DNA of 64,000 bases from Maribacter aquimaris (GCF_014596745.1 NZ_JABTCF010000001.1:496001-560000); one strand, 5' to 3'. Counted from the stretch's first letter, positions 8,674 through 17,664 are shown. Numbers and translations: made by a program. The notes: generated from the letters alone by a model not told the origin.

Positions 8674-10569
8674 TTAGTAAAGCACCCTGAATTTAATCGT
8701 ATTCTCAATCTTACGTAAGGCTTTGATGACCTCCTTGTTGTACTCCTTATCCAAATCGGTGATTACATAACCCAACTCAGAGTCGGTTGACAGATATTGC
8801 CCATTGATGTTCAATTCATACTCTGCCAATACCTTGTTGATCTTGGCCATGATACCAGGTACGTTCTTGTGAATATGCAAGAAGCGATGTGCATTGGTTT
8901 GTTTCGGCAACCTGATATTCGGGAAGTTCACGGCATCCACGGTGTTCCCCGAATTGATATAGTCCATGATCTTATTAGGGACAAAATCGGCAATGTTACG
9001 TTGGGCCTCTTCGGTACTTCCCCCAACATGTGGCGTAAGTATTACGTTGGGAAGTCCCTGTAATTTGGAATGGAATTCCCCATTGGCCCTAGGCTCTTCA
9101 GGATATACATCCACAGCGGCACCAGCAAGCTTGCCGCTTTCCAACGCTGCGGAAAGCGCATCGATATCGACCACAAAACCTCTTGAAAGATTGATCAACA
9201 TCGCTCCGTCCTTCATTTGGTTTAGCTCACGCTCCCCAATAAAATCCTTATTGGCCTTATTGTCGTCTATATGTAAGGTCACCACATCGGAAATATTCAA
9301 TAAATTTTCCAAGGTTTCACAACGTACGGCATTACCAAGGGCCAGTTTATCATCGATATCATAATAATACACCCGCATACCTATGGCTTCTGCCAAGACC
9401 GATAATTGCTTACCTATATTACCATAGCCTACAATTCCAAGGTTCTTACCCCTGACCTCCCTTGAATTGCTGGCAGTTTTGTTCCATTGTCCCCCGTGTA
9501 TCTCGGTACTACGTGGAAAAACACTACGCATAAGCATAATGATCTCCCCTATGGCCAATTCCACGACAGAACGCGTATTGCTATAGGGTGCGTTGAAAAC
9601 AACAACCCCCTTAGACTTACAGTAATTCAAATCTATCTGTGTGGTACCGATACAAAAGGCTCCCACGACCAATAACTTGTCGGCCGCATCCATGACTTTT
9701 TGCGTTACTTGGGTTTTAGATCGGATACCCAACACATGAACACCTTTTATCCGCTCTATCAGTTCTTCTTCCGATAGGCTCGTCTTTACCAACTCCACAG
9801 AAAAACCATCTTCCGAAAGATTATGGAAAGCGGCTGGGTGAACATTCTCTAAAAGAAGGATCTTAATTCTATTTTTAGGATAGGAGATATTTCGTGGCAA
9901 ATCGTTGACAAAAAGAAACTCATCCAAATTGGGTGTCACGTGGTCGGCATGTTCAGCAGCTTTTTCCCGATGCACATTTTCTGTATAGGCGAAGAACTTA
10001 TCGGCAATACCCGCCTCGCGCATAACATAATCACTATAACCATCACCGATGACCTGTACCTCTCCTTTTAAATCGAGGTTTTTTAAACATTCAATCTTAC
10101 CATTATGGGTCGCCAGAACATTTTTCTCATCAAAACCAATGATGTTTCCCTGCTCATCGAATTCAAAGGTATTTGCAAATACCCTTTCGGAGGGAATATT
10201 ATATTCCTTGACAATAGGATCGATAAATTCTTTGAAACCACAGGAAATAACGTAAATGTCATCAGAGAATTTTTCGAAAAATTCCTTGTTGGATTCAATG
10301 GACTTCGAAATCTTATGACGCAACTCCTCCACTAATCCATCCAAATCATCCTTATGGGCCTCCAATAGTTTAATGCGTTGCTCTAGGGATTCTGTAAATG
10401 AGATATCCCCATCGATACCTAAATTGGTTATTCGTTGGATTTCCCCAATTATCTCTTCACGGTTCGGTTTACCCTGTAAGGTCATCTCCGCCAAAACATC
10501 CAAAGCCTCAACCCTGGTCAAGGTACTATCAAAATCAAAAACGTATTTACGTGCCACTTCGGTTATCAT
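8674..10569 (-). CDS. serA: Fused phosphoserine phosphatase / D-3-phosphoglycerate dehydrogenase
   Basis: One 631-residue frame contains two enzymes of serine synthesis. Residues 1-225 are a HAD phosphatase of the SerB type: nucleophile D12 in FDFDSTLT, the SCGF motif near 109-112 and GDGYSD at 175-180. From about residue 234 it is a SerA-type dehydrogenase with RSKTQV, the Rossmann motif GYGNIGKQ, PEEPRANGEF and the catalytic histidine in LTPHVGGST. A C-terminal ACT domain (about 562-631) suggests control by serine. SerC, the middle enzyme of the pathway, is not in the window. There is no stop or frameshift at the junction, so this is a true fusion. Confidence 0.94.
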   Translation of the reverse strand: MITEVARKYVFDFDSTLTRVEALDVLAEMTLQGKPNREEIIGEIQRITNLGIDGDISFTESLEQRIKLLEAHKDDLDGLVEELRHKISKSIESNKEFFEKFSDDIYVISCGFKEFIDPIVKEYNIPSERVFANTFEFDEQGNIIGFDEKNVLATHNGKIECLKNLDLKGEVQVIGDGYSDYVMREAGIADKFFAYTENVHREKAAEHADHVTPNLDEFLFVNDLPRNISYPKNRIKILLLENVHPAAFHNLSEDGFSVELVKTSLSEEELIERIKGVHVLGIRSKTQVTQKVMDAADKLLVVGAFCIGTTQIDLNYCKSKGVVVFNAPYSNTRSVVELAIGEIIMLMRSVFPRSTEIHGGQWNKTASNSREVRGKNLGIVGYGNIGKQLSVLAEAIGMRVYYYDIDDKLALGNAVRCETLENLLNISDVVTLHIDDNKANKDFIGERELNQMKDGAMLINLSRGFVVDIDALSAALESGKLAGAAVDVYPEEPRANGEFHSKLQGLPNVILTPHVGGSTEEAQRNIADFVPNKIMDYINSGNTVDAVNFPNIRLPKQTNAHRFLHIHKNVPGIMAKINKVLAEYELNINGQYLSTDSELGYVITDLDKEYNKEVIKALRKIENTIKFRVLY

Positions 10570-10780
10570 ATTTAGATTATTGCCTAAAACTCACAGGTTT
10601 CCATAAAGATGGAGCAGACCCGATATTCTTTTTAAATCAAGCGATAAAAGTAAAAATTAATTCGTAAGCCATGGCTGGAATCTTATCAAAAGTTATCCCT
10701 ATCACCAAAAGCCTTCATTTTGATAAATAAATCAATCCATTTTTGGCAAAATCAAGAAAGACCCTTTCCTGACTGGCCCA

Positions 10781-11566
10781 TTAGTTCAAAAAAGTCAACA
10801 CAGCCTTGGAAAAATCCAATGTTTTATACGTGCCATTGTGATCACCATCCACGATTTTCAACTCAGCCTTGGGTATGGCCCTTTGCAATTCACGGGGATC
10901 GCCATTATCATCATCCTTATCACCCGCTATGACCAACACTTTCTTTCGTAATGCTGCCAGTTCTTTTAGCGAGGTCACTGGTTGGTATTTTTGTTGTAGG
11001 TGCAATGAACGCAAATCCGCATGTATCGACTTGGCATAATCAACCGCGCCTTGGGTAACCTCGTTGGTATTGCCCGCAAAAGCCGCGGCGAACATTATTC
11101 GTCGATCCCAATCGGGAAGAGTGAAGTCTATGCCCATTCCTCCCAACACAGCCTTTTTAATACGCTTATCCTGAGTCAATAATTTAGCTAAAACGATACT
11201 TCCGCGGGAGTAACCCACCGCCTTGTATTTTGTGATTTTCAAATGATCCATGAGCAACAATAAATCCCTAACCTCAGCATCATTGGCATATGCCTTATCA
11301 TCCTGAGGTTTATCCGAATCACCATTACCCCTTAAATCAGGAATGATAACGCGATAGCCCTTGGTCAAGAGGTCCTTCTTCAATACGGTTTGGTCCCAAG
11401 ATTTCCGGGTATTGATAAAACCATGTATGAGTAGGACCGGTTTACCTTCACCTTCATCAGTGAACACCAATGTTGTACCATCAAAAGAAGTGAATTTTTG
11501 GGATTGGCCCCTAAGACCCTTACCGATGAACAAAAGAATGAGGAAAACAATACGTATACCAACCAT
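10781..11566 (-). CDS. Alpha/beta hydrolase, exported or membrane-anchored
   Basis: The 261-residue protein starts with a hydrophobic signal or anchor (MVGIRIVFLILLFIGKGLRG), then an alpha/beta hydrolase fold: oxyanion region LLIHGFINTRKSWD, RGNGDSDKP, the nucleophile elbow GYSRGS, the acid loop VIAGDKDDDNGDP and a late histidine in DGDHNGTYKT. All three catalytic positions are visible, so it should be an active esterase, lipase or similar hydrolase outside the cytoplasm. The substrate is unknown. The next upstream gene (DUF3307) is 46 bases away on the same strand. Confidence 0.88.
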   Translation of the reverse strand: MVGIRIVFLILLFIGKGLRGQSQKFTSFDGTTLVFTDEGEGKPVLLIHGFINTRKSWDQTVLKKDLLTKGYRVIIPDLRGNGDSDKPQDDKAYANDAEVRDLLLLMDHLKITKYKAVGYSRGSIVLAKLLTQDKRIKKAVLGGMGIDFTLPDWDRRIMFAAAFAGNTNEVTQGAVDYAKSIHADLRSLHLQQKYQPVTSLKELAALRKKVLVIAGDKDDDNGDPRELQRAIPKAELKIVDGDHNGTYKTLDFSKAVLTFLN

Positions 11567-11611
11567 ACTCCACTTTTATATTTATAAATGATTCCCAGTG
11601 AAAGTTCAGGG

Positions 11612-12313
11612 CTATGAACTAAAATTCATATACAGGATACCCGTTATGATGGCAAAGCCAAAACTCAGTAATGTGCCGATCAAAATATATTCGGTAAGTT
11701 TTCGATTGTTACTTTCCTTAAGATCATTGAACCTAAAGACCGATTTTGCCGTAATCAATAATCCGATGGCCTCCCATCTACCCAATATTATGAAAGTAAG
11801 CACAAACAACCTTTCTATTATACCAATATACTTACCGGCATTCGGCAATGACTTATGATCCAATTCGATCTTACTCGACATACCTTCCAACAAAACACCC
11901 ATTATGATTGCCGTGGGATAGCTTACAAAAACGATGGCCGTAACCAAGGGCCAATTTATCATATCTATCAAAAGTAAGGTATGCTCATATAGATTTTCGT
12001 AATAGACACAGGTATATAGGACCGCTATATGTAATATTTGATCGATAAAAAATGGAATGGTTTTTCGCTTGAACAATGGATTTGCATACAGCTTGGCCAA
12101 ATCCAAAACATAATGGGACAAGGTTATGGCTACAACGATCTTCCAATAGCTTAAATCCCATAACAACAACATCATTAGTGCAGCATGAAGCAGTACATGT
12201 AGGTATAGGTATTTTGATGTTATCTTATTTGCTTCCTTATGGATCACCCAACGGAGAGGTTGCAATAAAAAATCCCCGATCAAATGGGCCAATAAAAGTT
12301 TCGTGAACAGCAT
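11612..12313 (-). CDS. DUF3307 family membrane protein
   Basis: The 233-residue product is hydrophobic with about five or six membrane segments. Its N-terminus carries the family pattern LLLAHLIGDFLLQP, followed by HVLLHAALM and SHYVLDLAKLY. The family has no established function. Its start shares one base with the stop codon of the SatD-like gene (12313), so the two are translationally coupled and probably act together: a cytosolic regulator with a membrane partner (inference). Confidence 0.85.
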   Translation of the reverse strand: MLFTKLLLAHLIGDFLLQPLRWVIHKEANKITSKYLYLHVLLHAALMMLLLWDLSYWKIVVAITLSHYVLDLAKLYANPLFKRKTIPFFIDQILHIAVLYTCVYYENLYEHTLLLIDMINWPLVTAIVFVSYPTAIIMGVLLEGMSSKIELDHKSLPNAGKYIGIIERLFVLTFIILGRWEAIGLLITAKSVFRFNDLKESNNRKLTEYILIGTLLSFGFAIITGILYMNFSS

Positions 12314-12924
12314 TATTCCTTAATGGTATTTATGGTGGTTTGATAATATGCCAATAATTCCAAGACCAAATCCAATCTGGCCCTCTTGGTTCTTTGGCTT
12401 ACCGCCGATTGTTTTATATGTAATTGATCGGCCAAGTTTTGTTGGGATGTATTGGGGTGACTCAAGCTCAGGTACACCATTTCTGCGGAAACCGTACTCC
12501 AATCATCCATAAAATCCGAGGCAAGTTTCAGCATAAGGTTCAAAGTACGGTTATAGGCCACATCTGCCGTTGTCAACATTAAATTGACTTTGCTTTCCTT
12601 TAATACCTCCAAGGTTGTTCCCGATCGTTGATAGGCCGTACCATTGGATTCACTTACACCGGCACCGATAAACGATTCATCACCTACGCCAATGCCCATG
12701 CGAATATCTAGCCCTTTTATGGTTTTCACCAGGGCCTTTACCTTAATTGCCGCGAATAAGGCTTCCGTTACCGGTATTCGCAATTGGATTTCATCCCCCC
12801 GATAAATCTCCCATGTTGTTGGGGTATCCCCCCATTGGGAGAGGCATGACTTTAATTTAGCCATCCATTCGGTTGAATCATACCCTCTGGAATTAACAAT
12901 ATCGCCTGTAATTACTGCTATCAT
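12313..12924 (-). CDS. SatD family protein with C-terminal helix-turn-helix
   Basis: The 203-residue protein fits the SatD family. The N-terminal part has GDIVNSR (residues 7-13), RGDEIQ (42-47), IRMGIGVGD (74-82) and NGTAYQRSGTTLE (94-106). In order and spacing these resemble the metal-binding, core and substrate loops of class III nucleotide cyclases; this likeness is inference, and no cyclase activity is claimed. The C-terminal part (about 155-190) is a helix-turn-helix (QQNLADQLHIKQSAVSQRTK). It lies behind three TTAGCTTATAA-like repeats and overlaps the DUF3307 gene by one base. A one-component regulator that senses a nucleotide is a reasonable guess. Confidence 0.8.
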   Translation of the reverse strand: MIAVITGDIVNSRGYDSTEWMAKLKSCLSQWGDTPTTWEIYRGDEIQLRIPVTEALFAAIKVKALVKTIKGLDIRMGIGVGDESFIGAGVSESNGTAYQRSGTTLEVLKESKVNLMLTTADVAYNRTLNLMLKLASDFMDDWSTVSAEMVYLSLSHPNTSQQNLADQLHIKQSAVSQRTKRARLDLVLELLAYYQTTINTIKE

Positions 12925-12933
12925 TTTATTATC

Positions 12934-12993
12934 TAAAAAGCTAATATTAATTATTTATAAGCTAATTTACTAATATTTATTGTTATAAGCTAA
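12934..12993 (-). repeat. Three direct repeats upstream of the SatD gene (candidate operator)
   Basis: On the minus strand TTAGCTTATAA occurs exactly at 12983-12993 and 12955-12965, and a third copy at 12934-12944 matches 9 of 11 bases. Start-to-start spacings are 28 and 21 bases. All three lie between the SatD start (12924) and about 70 bases upstream, where an operator would be expected. No TAnnTTTG box is evident here, so the gene may use another sigma factor or need activation. Confidence 0.55.
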
Positions 12994-13018
12994 ATATGTA
13001 ATGAAAAAAGACACCTAC

Positions 13019-13471
13019 TTAAAACCACCGTCTAACCTGTGTACAATAGTGGCGGAATTCCTTTCCATAGGTAGCAGCCAATTCCCCCTCCTCCGGAATA
13101 ATCTGAAACCTGTTCATATACCCTACAAAACCAGCGGCCAATAAGGTATTAAAAGCATTGCCCAACCAAAGTCCCCATGCCAATAAAACCATTAAAAGCG
13201 CCAAGTACATCGGGTTTCTTGAGTATTTATATATACCTTTTGTAACCATGGAGGAAACCTTCGCTGGTGTTCTGGGGTCAACGGATGTTTTTACGACATA
13301 AAATTGTATTACTGAGACCAACCCCACTAGTGCCCCCGATCCCACTAAAAAAAAGGCCAAAAATTGCCTGCCAAAAAAATCAAAATCACCAAAAGGCAGC
13401 ACAATCGACAACACGTACATCAGTATTGAGAATATCACAAAAACAAGTACAGGGGGTAGTTTCAACTTCAT
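13019..13471 (-). CDS. Isoprenylcysteine carboxyl methyltransferase (ICMT/PEMT)-like membrane protein
   Basis: The 150-residue protein has three or four membrane segments and the ICMT/PEMT C-terminal signature: GIYKYSRNPMYLALL, then EEGELAATYGKEFRHYCTQVRRW. Such proteins are membrane methyltransferases that bind SAM between helices; the bacterial substrates are usually unknown. A longer frame reaches 13687, but the first 72 residues would be hydrophilic, unlike the family, and would overlap the divergent rdgB gene. The ATG at 13471 before KLKLPPVLVF is therefore preferred. Confidence 0.85.
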   Translation of the reverse strand: MKLKLPPVLVFVIFSILMYVLSIVLPFGDFDFFGRQFLAFFLVGSGALVGLVSVIQFYVVKTSVDPRTPAKVSSMVTKGIYKYSRNPMYLALLMVLLAWGLWLGNAFNTLLAAGFVGYMNRFQIIPEEGELAATYGKEFRHYCTQVRRWF

Positions 13472-13636
13472 AAATCTAATCAAATAATGGTAAATAAAAT
13501 TACTACTTTTACGCCAGTTAAAATTACCCCCCAATTCTTTCCTTACCGAAATCACGCTATTACTTTGGCATGAATCCGTTAGAATAGGCGCATTCATTAG
13601 GGCCACACCATAAAATGAAATTTTGAAATTATTGCT

Positions 13637-14227
13637 ATGAAATTGGTTTTTGCCACACATAATCAAAACAAGGTAAAAGAGGTGCAAGCCTTACTACCTA
13701 AAAACATATCCCTTTTATCATTGACCGATATCGGTTGTAATGAAGAAATACCTGAAACCGGGAAAACCCTAAAGGAAAACGCCATTATAAAAGCCGATTT
13801 CGTCACAAAACATTTCGGTTTGCCGTGTTTTGCAGATGATACAGGTTTATTGGTTGACGCATTGAATGGCGCCCCTGGCGTATATTCCGCCCGTTACGCA
13901 GGGGAACAAGGGAATTCCGATAACAATATGGACAAACTACTATCCGAATTAAAATCAAAAACCCATAGATCCGCAAGGTTTGAAACCGTAATTGCCCTAA
14001 ACCTTGAAAATAGTCAGCATATTTTCACAGGCACTGTTGAAGGAGATATCATCGACGAAAAAAAAGGCGATAAAGGTTTTGGATACGACCCCATTTTTAG
14101 GCCAAAAAACTATTCACAAACCTTTGCCGAACTTCCAATGGATGTAAAAAACAAAATCAGTCACCGTGGTAAGGCCATTCAAGAATTACTAATTTTCCTA
14201 AAGCGTTTAGCCAATGATACCGAGTAA
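13637..14227 (+). CDS. rdgB: XTP/dITP pyrophosphatase (RdgB/HAM1)
   Basis: The 196-residue protein removes non-canonical purine nucleotides (dITP, XTP) by cutting them to the monophosphate. The family motifs are all there: FATHNQNKVKE at the N-terminus, ETGKTLKENAIIKA, FADDTGLLVDALNGAPGVYSAR (quoted in part), GDKGFGYDPIF and KISHRGKA. The length is normal. The gene overlaps the following DUF4337-like gene by 14 bases. Confidence 0.97.
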   Translation: MKLVFATHNQNKVKEVQALLPKNISLLSLTDIGCNEEIPETGKTLKENAIIKADFVTKHFGLPCFADDTGLLVDALNGAPGVYSARYAGEQGNSDNNMDKLLSELKSKTHRSARFETVIALNLENSQHIFTGTVEGDIIDEKKGDKGFGYDPIFRPKNYSQTFAELPMDVKNKISHRGKAIQELLIFLKRLANDTE

Positions 14228-14858
14228 TAAAAAAGGGGAAACCATAGAGGTTTCGGTTGCTTCTGAAAACGCGGAGGCCATAGGTGGGGTACTTATTGCC
14301 TTTTTTGCCGCCCTAATGGCCATTGCCCAGATGGTAAACGGGGAATTGGAAGAAGAAATGATGATAGCCCACAATAAAGTGGTCAACTATTCAAACTGGT
14401 ATCAATCCAAAAGCATTAAAGAAAGTCTTAAGGAAAGTGAACTCCATTACCTTGAGACCCTTATAGAGGCCGGTTTGATTTCAGAAGAAAACCAAGAGGT
14501 AATAACCTCAAAAATCACAACTACCAGTTCTAAAATAAAAAAGTACGATGCCGAAAAGACAGAAATATTGCTTGGATCATCGAACATACCCAAAGAAAAA
14601 TGGGCACAGGACCTAGACGGGGAAATGGGTGCAATCATCGGTATTAAGGAATGGGAGCTATTGGCCAATGAATATGATATTGCTACACAAAAATTCGATA
14701 TTGGGATGTTGTTCTTTCAAATAAGTATCGTTCTTGGAGCTATTTGTATCATCATTTATGACAATCCGAAATTACAGAGAGGTTTTGTATTTCTTATGGT
14801 ACTCTTTGGTATCATTGGGTTTACCCTATCTATTTATGGTTATTATTTAGCTCCTTAG
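14214..14858 (+). CDS. DUF4337-like membrane protein
   Basis: The 214-residue protein has a first membrane segment at about residues 23-42, a long soluble helical part containing NWYQSKSIKESL (a DUF4337-like feature), and two membrane segments near the C-terminus (about 165-210). The function is unknown. The start codon lies inside the end of rdgB, so translation is likely coupled to it. The hairpin-like shape, with two membrane ends and a soluble helical middle, suggests a periplasmic or cytosolic coiled loop. Confidence 0.7.
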   Translation: MIPSNKKGETIEVSVASENAEAIGGVLIAFFAALMAIAQMVNGELEEEMMIAHNKVVNYSNWYQSKSIKESLKESELHYLETLIEAGLISEENQEVITSKITTTSSKIKKYDAEKTEILLGSSNIPKEKWAQDLDGEMGAIIGIKEWELLANEYDIATQKFDIGMLFFQISIVLGAICIIIYDNPKLQRGFVFLMVLFGIIGFTLSIYGYYLAP

Positions 14859-14889
14859 GGCCCAATATACCCATGTAAATAAATAACTG

Positions 14890-14897
14890 TACCTTTG
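14890..14897 (+). promoter_or_regulatory. -7 box for the DEAD-box helicase, with a leader of about 100 bases
   Basis: TACCTTTG matches TAnnTTTG and is followed by an untranslated leader of about 100 bases up to the ATG at 15007. Most other genes here with such a box have much shorter leaders. Short complementary stretches (for example GCC with GGC near 14912-14925, CGAT with ATCG near 14957-14964) suggest local structure only. Confidence 0.55.
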
Positions 14898-15006
14898 CAC
14901 TTTTAATAATTGCCGCCGGTATGGCACGTGTTGCGCTGAGTCTAATGGGTTATAAACGATAATCGCTCTATACAACACACATATTTGCGATTAAGTAATA
15001 AACATT

Positions 15007-16815
15007 ATGACAAAATTTGAAGCACTGGGACTACAGAAGTCCCTATTGGACGCTGTTACCGATTTAGGATTTGAAACCCCATCAGAAGTACAGGAAAAAG
15101 CAATCCCCATTTTATTGGAGAAAGAGATTGATTTGGTTGCCTTAGCCCAAACAGGAACAGGTAAAACCGCCGCTTTTGGCTTTCCGCTCATCCAAAAAAT
15201 ACAAAGTGACAGCAGAACAACCCAAGGGTTGATCCTCTCCCCCACCAGGGAACTCTGTTTACAGATTACCAACGAATTGAAACTATACGCTAAGTATGAG
15301 AAAAACATCAATGTCGTTGCCATCTACGGTGGTGCAAGTATAACAGATCAGGCCAAACAAGTAAAAAGAGGCGCTCAGATTGTGGTTGCCACACCGGGCC
15401 GAATGAAAGATATGATAGGCCGTCGACTCGTTGACATCTCTAAAATTGATTATTGTATTCTAGATGAGGCCGATGAAATGTTGAACATGGGCTTTTTTGA
15501 GGATATCAAGGATATTCTTTCGAACACTCCCAAGGAGAAATCCACTTGGTTGTTTTCGGCCACCATGCCGAAAGAAGTTTCGGTTATTGCCAAAAAATTC
15601 ATGCATAACCCAAAAGAAATTACCGTAGGTGATAAGAATTCGGGTGCAACGACTGTACAGCATGAATACTATGTTGTTGGAGGACGAGATCGTTATTCTG
15701 CCTTAAAAAGATTGGCAGACACCAATCCTAATATCTTCTCTGTTATCTTTTGCCGAACAAAACGGGATACCCAAAAAGTTGCCGAAAAGCTTATTGAGGA
15801 TGGCTATAATGCAGGGGCACTACATGGCGACCTAAGTCAGAACCAAAGGGATTTGGTCATGAACTCCTTTCGAAAAAAGCAAATACAAATGTTGGTCGCT
15901 ACGGATGTGGCTGCCAGGGGTATCGATGTAGATGACATCACCCACGTGATCAACTATCAACTGCCCGATGAAATAGAAACCTACACACACCGAAGTGGTC
16001 GAACAGGCCGTGCTGGTAAATCAGGTATTTCCATGGTCATCGTAACCCGAAGTGAGTTGCGAAAGATAAAATCCATTGAAAACAAAATAAAGCAGAAATT
16101 CCTTCAGAAAACCATTCCTACGGGAATAGAAATCTGTGAGATCCAGCTTTACCACTTAGCCAATAAAATAAAGGACACGGAAATCAACGAAGAGGTAGAA
16201 AGTTATTTACCTGCTATCAATGATGTATTCAAGGACCTTGACCGTGAAGAACTTATAAAGAAAATCATCTCTGTAGAATTTACCCGTTTCTTCAATTACT
16301 ACAATAAGACCCGGGATCTGAACAGCGCCGATGCAGGTAGCAGTGGTGAAAGACATAGCGAACGCGGCGGTGATGTTCCAACAAGTGGTTCGGTTCGTTA
16401 CTTTATCAACGTTGGTGAAAAAGACGGATATGACTGGATGTCGTTGAAGGATTTCATCCGTGATACGGTAGGTCTTGACAAGGACGATGTTTTCAAGGTC
16501 GACGTAAAAGAGAGCTTTTCGTTTTTCAACACTGATGCGGAAGCCACTGAAAAAATATTGGCCACTTTCACCGAATTTAAGGTTGATGGAAGATTCGTAA
16601 ATGTTGAAGTATCCAAAAATCCCGGTGGTGGCGGTGGCCGAGGTGGAAGGGACAGAAAAAGAAGCGGAGGCGGAGGCAGCAAAGACCGTAGCCGATCATC
16701 TAGCAGAAGCAGGGACCGGAATAGTTCTGGAAAAGGAAGGGATAGAAAATCTTCTGAAGGCGGCGCTACATATTCGGGCAAAAGAAGGAGTAAACGCAAA
16801 AGTGATTTCTTTTAG
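15007..16815 (+). CDS. DEAD-box ATP-dependent RNA helicase, DeaD/CsdA-like
   Basis: The 602-residue protein has all helicase motifs in order: Q motif region, AQTGTGKT (47-54), PTREL, TPGR, DEAD with EADEMLNMGF, SAT, then RGIDVDD and HRSGRTGRAG in the second fold. A DbpA-type RNA-binding domain follows (about 455-540, with YFINVGEKDGYDWMSLKDFI), and the last 60 residues are a basic Gly/Arg/Ser tail. This layout belongs to DeaD/CsdA-type helicases of ribosome assembly and cold growth. It is a single gene behind a long leader. Confidence 0.95.
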   Translation: MTKFEALGLQKSLLDAVTDLGFETPSEVQEKAIPILLEKEIDLVALAQTGTGKTAAFGFPLIQKIQSDSRTTQGLILSPTRELCLQITNELKLYAKYEKNINVVAIYGGASITDQAKQVKRGAQIVVATPGRMKDMIGRRLVDISKIDYCILDEADEMLNMGFFEDIKDILSNTPKEKSTWLFSATMPKEVSVIAKKFMHNPKEITVGDKNSGATTVQHEYYVVGGRDRYSALKRLADTNPNIFSVIFCRTKRDTQKVAEKLIEDGYNAGALHGDLSQNQRDLVMNSFRKKQIQMLVATDVAARGIDVDDITHVINYQLPDEIETYTHRSGRTGRAGKSGISMVIVTRSELRKIKSIENKIKQKFLQKTIPTGIEICEIQLYHLANKIKDTEINEEVESYLPAINDVFKDLDREELIKKIISVEFTRFFNYYNKTRDLNSADAGSSGERHSERGGDVPTSGSVRYFINVGEKDGYDWMSLKDFIRDTVGLDKDDVFKVDVKESFSFFNTDAEATEKILATFTEFKVDGRFVNVEVSKNPGGGGGRGGRDRKRSGGGGSKDRSRSSSRSRDRNSSGKGRDRKSSEGGATYSGKRRSKRKSDFF

Positions 16816-16890
16816 TTAATTGTATATTAAAAATACGATTCTTAGTCTTTTTTGTTTTGATTAGTACCCAATTATTCGGATTTTAGACCA

Positions 16891-17664
16891 ATGATAAAAT
16901 ATATTACCATTGCCTTTCTATTCATAGGTATTATGGGGTTTTCCCAAGAAACCGAATCAGAGGCGCAAACATTCAGTGCAATCATTGTGAATGCACAGAC
17001 AGACAAGCCTTTAGAAAGTGTCCATGTCGTAAATCTAAACAAGGTATTGGGTACAATTACCAATCAGCGAGGTGAGTTTTCAATAACCGCCTCCGTAAAC
17101 GATACCTTGTATTTTTCCTATCTCGGTTTTAAATCGCAGAAAATAAGGGTAACCAATGACATGTTCAAGTTCGAGGATACCAAAATCTCGCTTACCGAAT
17201 TGGCATATGCCTTGGAGGAGGTCATTGTACGCCCATACCAACTTACCGGCTACCTGGAAATAGACGTCAAAAATGTGCCCATCAATAATGCCTACCAGTA
17301 TAGTATTTCTGGACTGAACGTAGGTTATGAAGGAGGAAATAAGAACCCCAGTGCCGTAACCAAGGTGCTTGGTGCGATTTTGAATCCTGCCGATTTATTA
17401 CGGAACCTCTTCGGAAAAAAACCCAATCAAATGCGAAAGCTAAGACAGGTTAAGGAAGATGATGCCATACGCGATCTTCTTGCCTCGAAATTTGACAGGG
17501 AAACCCTTACGGAATTGCTTCAGATTGAAAAAGTGGATATCGAGGATATCCTTAACAATTGCAGTTATTCCAAATCTTTTATCACCACGGCAAATGATTT
17601 GCAGATCCTAGATGCCATCAGTAGTTGTTATGAAGAGTTCAAGGTGCTAAATAGGAAGAAATAA
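16891..17664 (+). CDS. Secreted protein with carboxypeptidase-like regulatory domain
   Basis: The 257-residue protein has a signal peptide (to about residue 20, FLFIGIMGFSQ) and then a CarboxypepD_reg-like domain of about 85 residues (IIVNAQTDKPLESVHVVNLN, ITNQRGEFSI, FSYLGFKSQKIRV). The C-terminal 150 residues match no domain known to me; they contain VIVRPYQLTGYLEIDVKNVP. Proteins of this kind are common at the Bacteroidota cell surface or periplasm without a defined role. It is preceded by the helicase gene and followed 49 bases later by the GH13 lipoprotein gene. Confidence 0.8.
   Translation: MIKYITIAFLFIGIMGFSQETESEAQTFSAIIVNAQTDKPLESVHVVNLNKVLGTITNQRGEFSITASVNDTLYFSYLGFKSQKIRVTNDMFKFEDTKISLTELAYALEEVIVRPYQLTGYLEIDVKNVPINNAYQYSISGLNVGYEGGNKNPSAVTKVLGAILNPADLLRNLFGKKPNQMRKLRQVKEDDAIRDLLASKFDRETLTELLQIEKVDIEDILNNCSYSKSFITTANDLQILDAISSCYEEFKVLNRKK

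Noticed and set aside
12934-12993. Repeats considered as a CRISPR array
   Set aside because: The repeats are only 11 bases with unequal short spacing and no cas genes; an operator is the simpler reading.
13472-13687. Longer N-terminus for the ICMT-like protein
   Set aside because: The extra 72 residues are hydrophilic, unlike the family, and overlap the divergent rdgB gene; the internal ATG at 13471 fits better.
16398-16799. Open frame of 133 codons on the minus strand opposite the helicase C-terminus
   Set aside because: It mirrors the Gly/Arg/Ser-rich tail (giving Leu/Pro-rich sequence) and has no family likeness; a shadow frame.
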